Of a stretch of 64,000 nt of DNA, positions 62,667-64,000 are shown piece after piece (position 1 is the stretch's first letter; every line of letters starts with the position of its first letter). Under the pieces are notes generated by a model that ran no database searches, was not told where the DNA came from, and saw only the letters and a program-made list of their open reading frames with translations. A program made the translations under genes and the position numbers. This DNA is from Kistimonas sp964291505. GTDB taxonomy: Bacteria > Pseudomonadota > Gammaproteobacteria > Pseudomonadales > Endozoicomonadaceae. The DNA is taken from positions 1-64,000 of the forward strand of contig OZ220221.1 in the NCBI GenBank assembly GCA_964291505.2, read 5' to 3'.

Positions 62667-63500
62667 TCACTTCAAGAGATTGTCTTCAAGAAACGTCAGT
62701 AACCGGACCTCTGCCGCCATGGCCGCGGTCCGATCATAGGAATTCATGGCAGACGGTGCATCGAACACATGTTCAACCTCAGGGAAAAACCGGGTTTCCA
62801 CGGGATAGTCATTGGCCTTGTAGCGATCAAACACATCAACACATTCTGCGGTATCAATCACCGAATCCTGTCCGGCAAGAAATACTAAAGTGGGTTGTTT
62901 TACGGCCCACGCACTGCGAAATCGGGCGGGAAAACCACAATAGGGATAATACGCCGCCACCGCACGGACACCGTCCAGTGCCTGTATATCCTTATCATCA
63001 GAACCGTGAACAGAATCAGAGCCATAAGCCAGGGCGTCCAGTACCGTCCAACCGCCATGGGAGTAGCCGAGCAGCGCGAGCCGGTCAGCCGCGACATAAG
63101 GCAACTGCCGAACATGTGACAACGCAACCCTTACATCCACCACCCGTTCATTGCCCCACAGCGCATGCCCTTTGCAGACCGGGCGAGGCGTCAGGTTGCG
63201 GCCACTGAAGCTGTCGACCAGGATGGCCACATAGCCATTGTCTCGCAACCACTCACCCCGTGGCCTTGAAATCTCTGGTTGCGGGCCACCGCAACCGTGG
63301 AAGACCAGCACTGTCGGGAATGGCCCCTCACCGTCGGGCCGGTAAATTTCATACCAGGGAGAGAGCAGGTCACTGATCGCCTCGCGGGTGCGGGACTCAG
63401 GAAAAAGCGCACGGGCATAAGGCCAGAGACCAGCCACCATTCCGATGATGGCCAGCAGGAAGAGCCCCACCACAAGCCTGCGTTTTATCCGATACGTCAT
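62667..63500 (-). CDS. Alpha/beta hydrolase (dienelactone hydrolase family)
   Basis: 277 residues. An N-terminal signal anchor (LVVGLFLLAIIGMVAGLWPY) is followed by TVLVFHGCGG (oxyanion region), the nucleophile elbow LLGYSHGGWT, and Asp and His in LAGQDSVID and EVEHVFD. A periplasmic esterase or lactonase; substrate unknown. Confidence 0.85.
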   Translation of the reverse strand: MTYRIKRRLVVGLFLLAIIGMVAGLWPYARALFPESRTREAISDLLSPWYEIYRPDGEGPFPTVLVFHGCGGPQPEISRPRGEWLRDNGYVAILVDSFSGRNLTPRPVCKGHALWGNERVVDVRVALSHVRQLPYVAADRLALLGYSHGGWTVLDALAYGSDSVHGSDDKDIQALDGVRAVAAYYPYCGFPARFRSAWAVKQPTLVFLAGQDSVIDTAECVDVFDRYKANDYPVETRFFPEVEHVFDAPSAMNSYDRTAAMAAEVRLLTFLEDNLLK

Positions 63501-63696
63501 CTGAAGCCTGTTCTGCTGTTATTCTGCCAACACCATACTAAATCCCTCTCTAAACAGCCATGTGGGAACGGTTTCCATGAAGCGATTGTCCAATACACAG
63601 ACCAGCCTGATCCCACTAGTGACGCATAAAAGGCCTGTACCTCTGCATCACGAAAACTGGTAGGCTGTTACTCATTCAGTACAGAGGAGAGAGACA

Positions 63697-64000
63697 ATGG
63701 CAGCGGTACGGTGGATACTCGGACGCCTGATTTTACTGCTCAACGCCCTGATTCCCGTGGGTAGTGTGAAGCGGTCACCAGAGGCTCAGGCCATTGTTGA
63801 CCGGGCAACAACCAGCCTGGTGCTTTACCAGTTTGAAGCCTGTCCTTTCTGCGTGAAGGTTCGTCGTGGCATGAAACGCCTGGGGCTCAAGATCGAAACC
63901 CGGGATGCCAAACGCTGCCCACAAGCCCGTGAAGAACTCCTTCAAGGCGGCGGCAAGGTCAAAGTCCCCTGCCTACGCATTGAAAAGGAAAATGGTGAAG
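63697..64000 (+). CDS. Glutaredoxin-like protein (runs off the window)
   Basis: The first 101 residues are present. A hydrophobic N-terminal segment (WILGRLILLLNALIPVG) may anchor it in the membrane. The thioredoxin-fold motif is CPFC in YQFEACPFCVKVRRGMKRLG, and KVPCLRIE fits the cis-Pro region. The end lies beyond the window. GAGGAGAGAG precedes the ATG. Confidence 0.88.
   Translation, partial: MAAVRWILGRLILLLNALIPVGSVKRSPEAQAIVDRATTSLVLYQFEACPFCVKVRRGMKRLGLKIETRDAKRCPQAREELLQGGGKVKVPCLRIEKENGE

Noticed and set aside
1..64000. CRISPR array
   Set aside because: No regularly spaced repeat-spacer pattern; the only short tandem repeat is the CTGT tract at 21142-21165.

Overview
The window looks like a chromosomal segment of a marine, possibly host-associated gammaproteobacterium. 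The gammaproteobacterial call rests on the order lptM-lysA-dapF-DUF484-xerC-HAD with divergent cyaY, plus umuDC, mutM, mltA and elbB. A prophage gene for a eukaryote-type C2H2 zinc-finger protein, paired secreted GDSL lipases and large ORFan proteins suggest a relative of Endozoicomonas-like symbionts. That last step is inference, not proof.

Layout. (1) 1-7.2 kb: a PIN/NYN-like protein, four small hypothetical genes, recX, a frameshifted zinc-ribbon gene, LexA-box-controlled umuDC convergent with ssb, and a TPR-like protein. (2) 7.4-14.7 kb: an integron. A divergent tyrosine integrase (intI; one A-tract frameshift, LexA box at its 5' end) stands beside an attI region with three related direct repeats. 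Eight minus-strand cassettes follow, separated by seven complete attC sites. The attC of the last cassette is cut by the 3' remnant of a group IIC intron. Cassette products are two HNH proteins, a SUKH-type protein, a possible PD-(D/E)XK protein, membrane/coiled-coil proteins and a two-ORF cassette. (3) 15.0-31.3 kb: a truncated, decaying prophage. Its late genes (terminase, Mu-type portal, Mu F-like head protein) stop at the integron; capsid and tail genes are absent. Lysis genes, a Mor-like activator, frameshifted O-, P- and SSB-like replication genes, a CI-like repressor, RecE/RecT, an excisionase-like gene and integrase follow. Between a frameshifted ParB-methyltransferase gene and the small terminase sits the zinc-finger gene, with a tetranucleotide repeat near its 5' end. 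(4) 31.9-39.8 kb: psuG, a possible structured leader, a secreted prodomain-like protein and metzincin protease, mutM, two tandem GDSL lipases and thiD. (5) 40.1-48.5 kb: reductive pyrimidine catabolism (beta-ureidopropionase, dihydropyrimidinase, TetR regulator, PreT, PreA, NCS1 transporter), followed by tenA. (6) 48.6-54.7 kb: HAD-xerC-DUF484-dapF-lysA-lptM and cyaY. (7) 54.9-64 kb: two ORFan proteins, ferritin, a secreted Cys-rich protein, an ArsM-type methyltransferase plus radical SAM enzyme, mltA, elbB, a hydrolase and a partial glutaredoxin.

How it fits together. The SOS response probably links umuDC and the integron integrase through LexA boxes. Single-base frameshifts concentrate in the integron and prophage, while the 31-64 kb chromosomal genes are intact. 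This points to real decay of mobile DNA more than to general sequencing error. The most unusual item is the prophage zinc-finger gene: five TGEKP-type fingers, a basic C-terminus, and a repeat whose length would decide whether an upstream ATG overlapping the methyltransferase stop reads into it.
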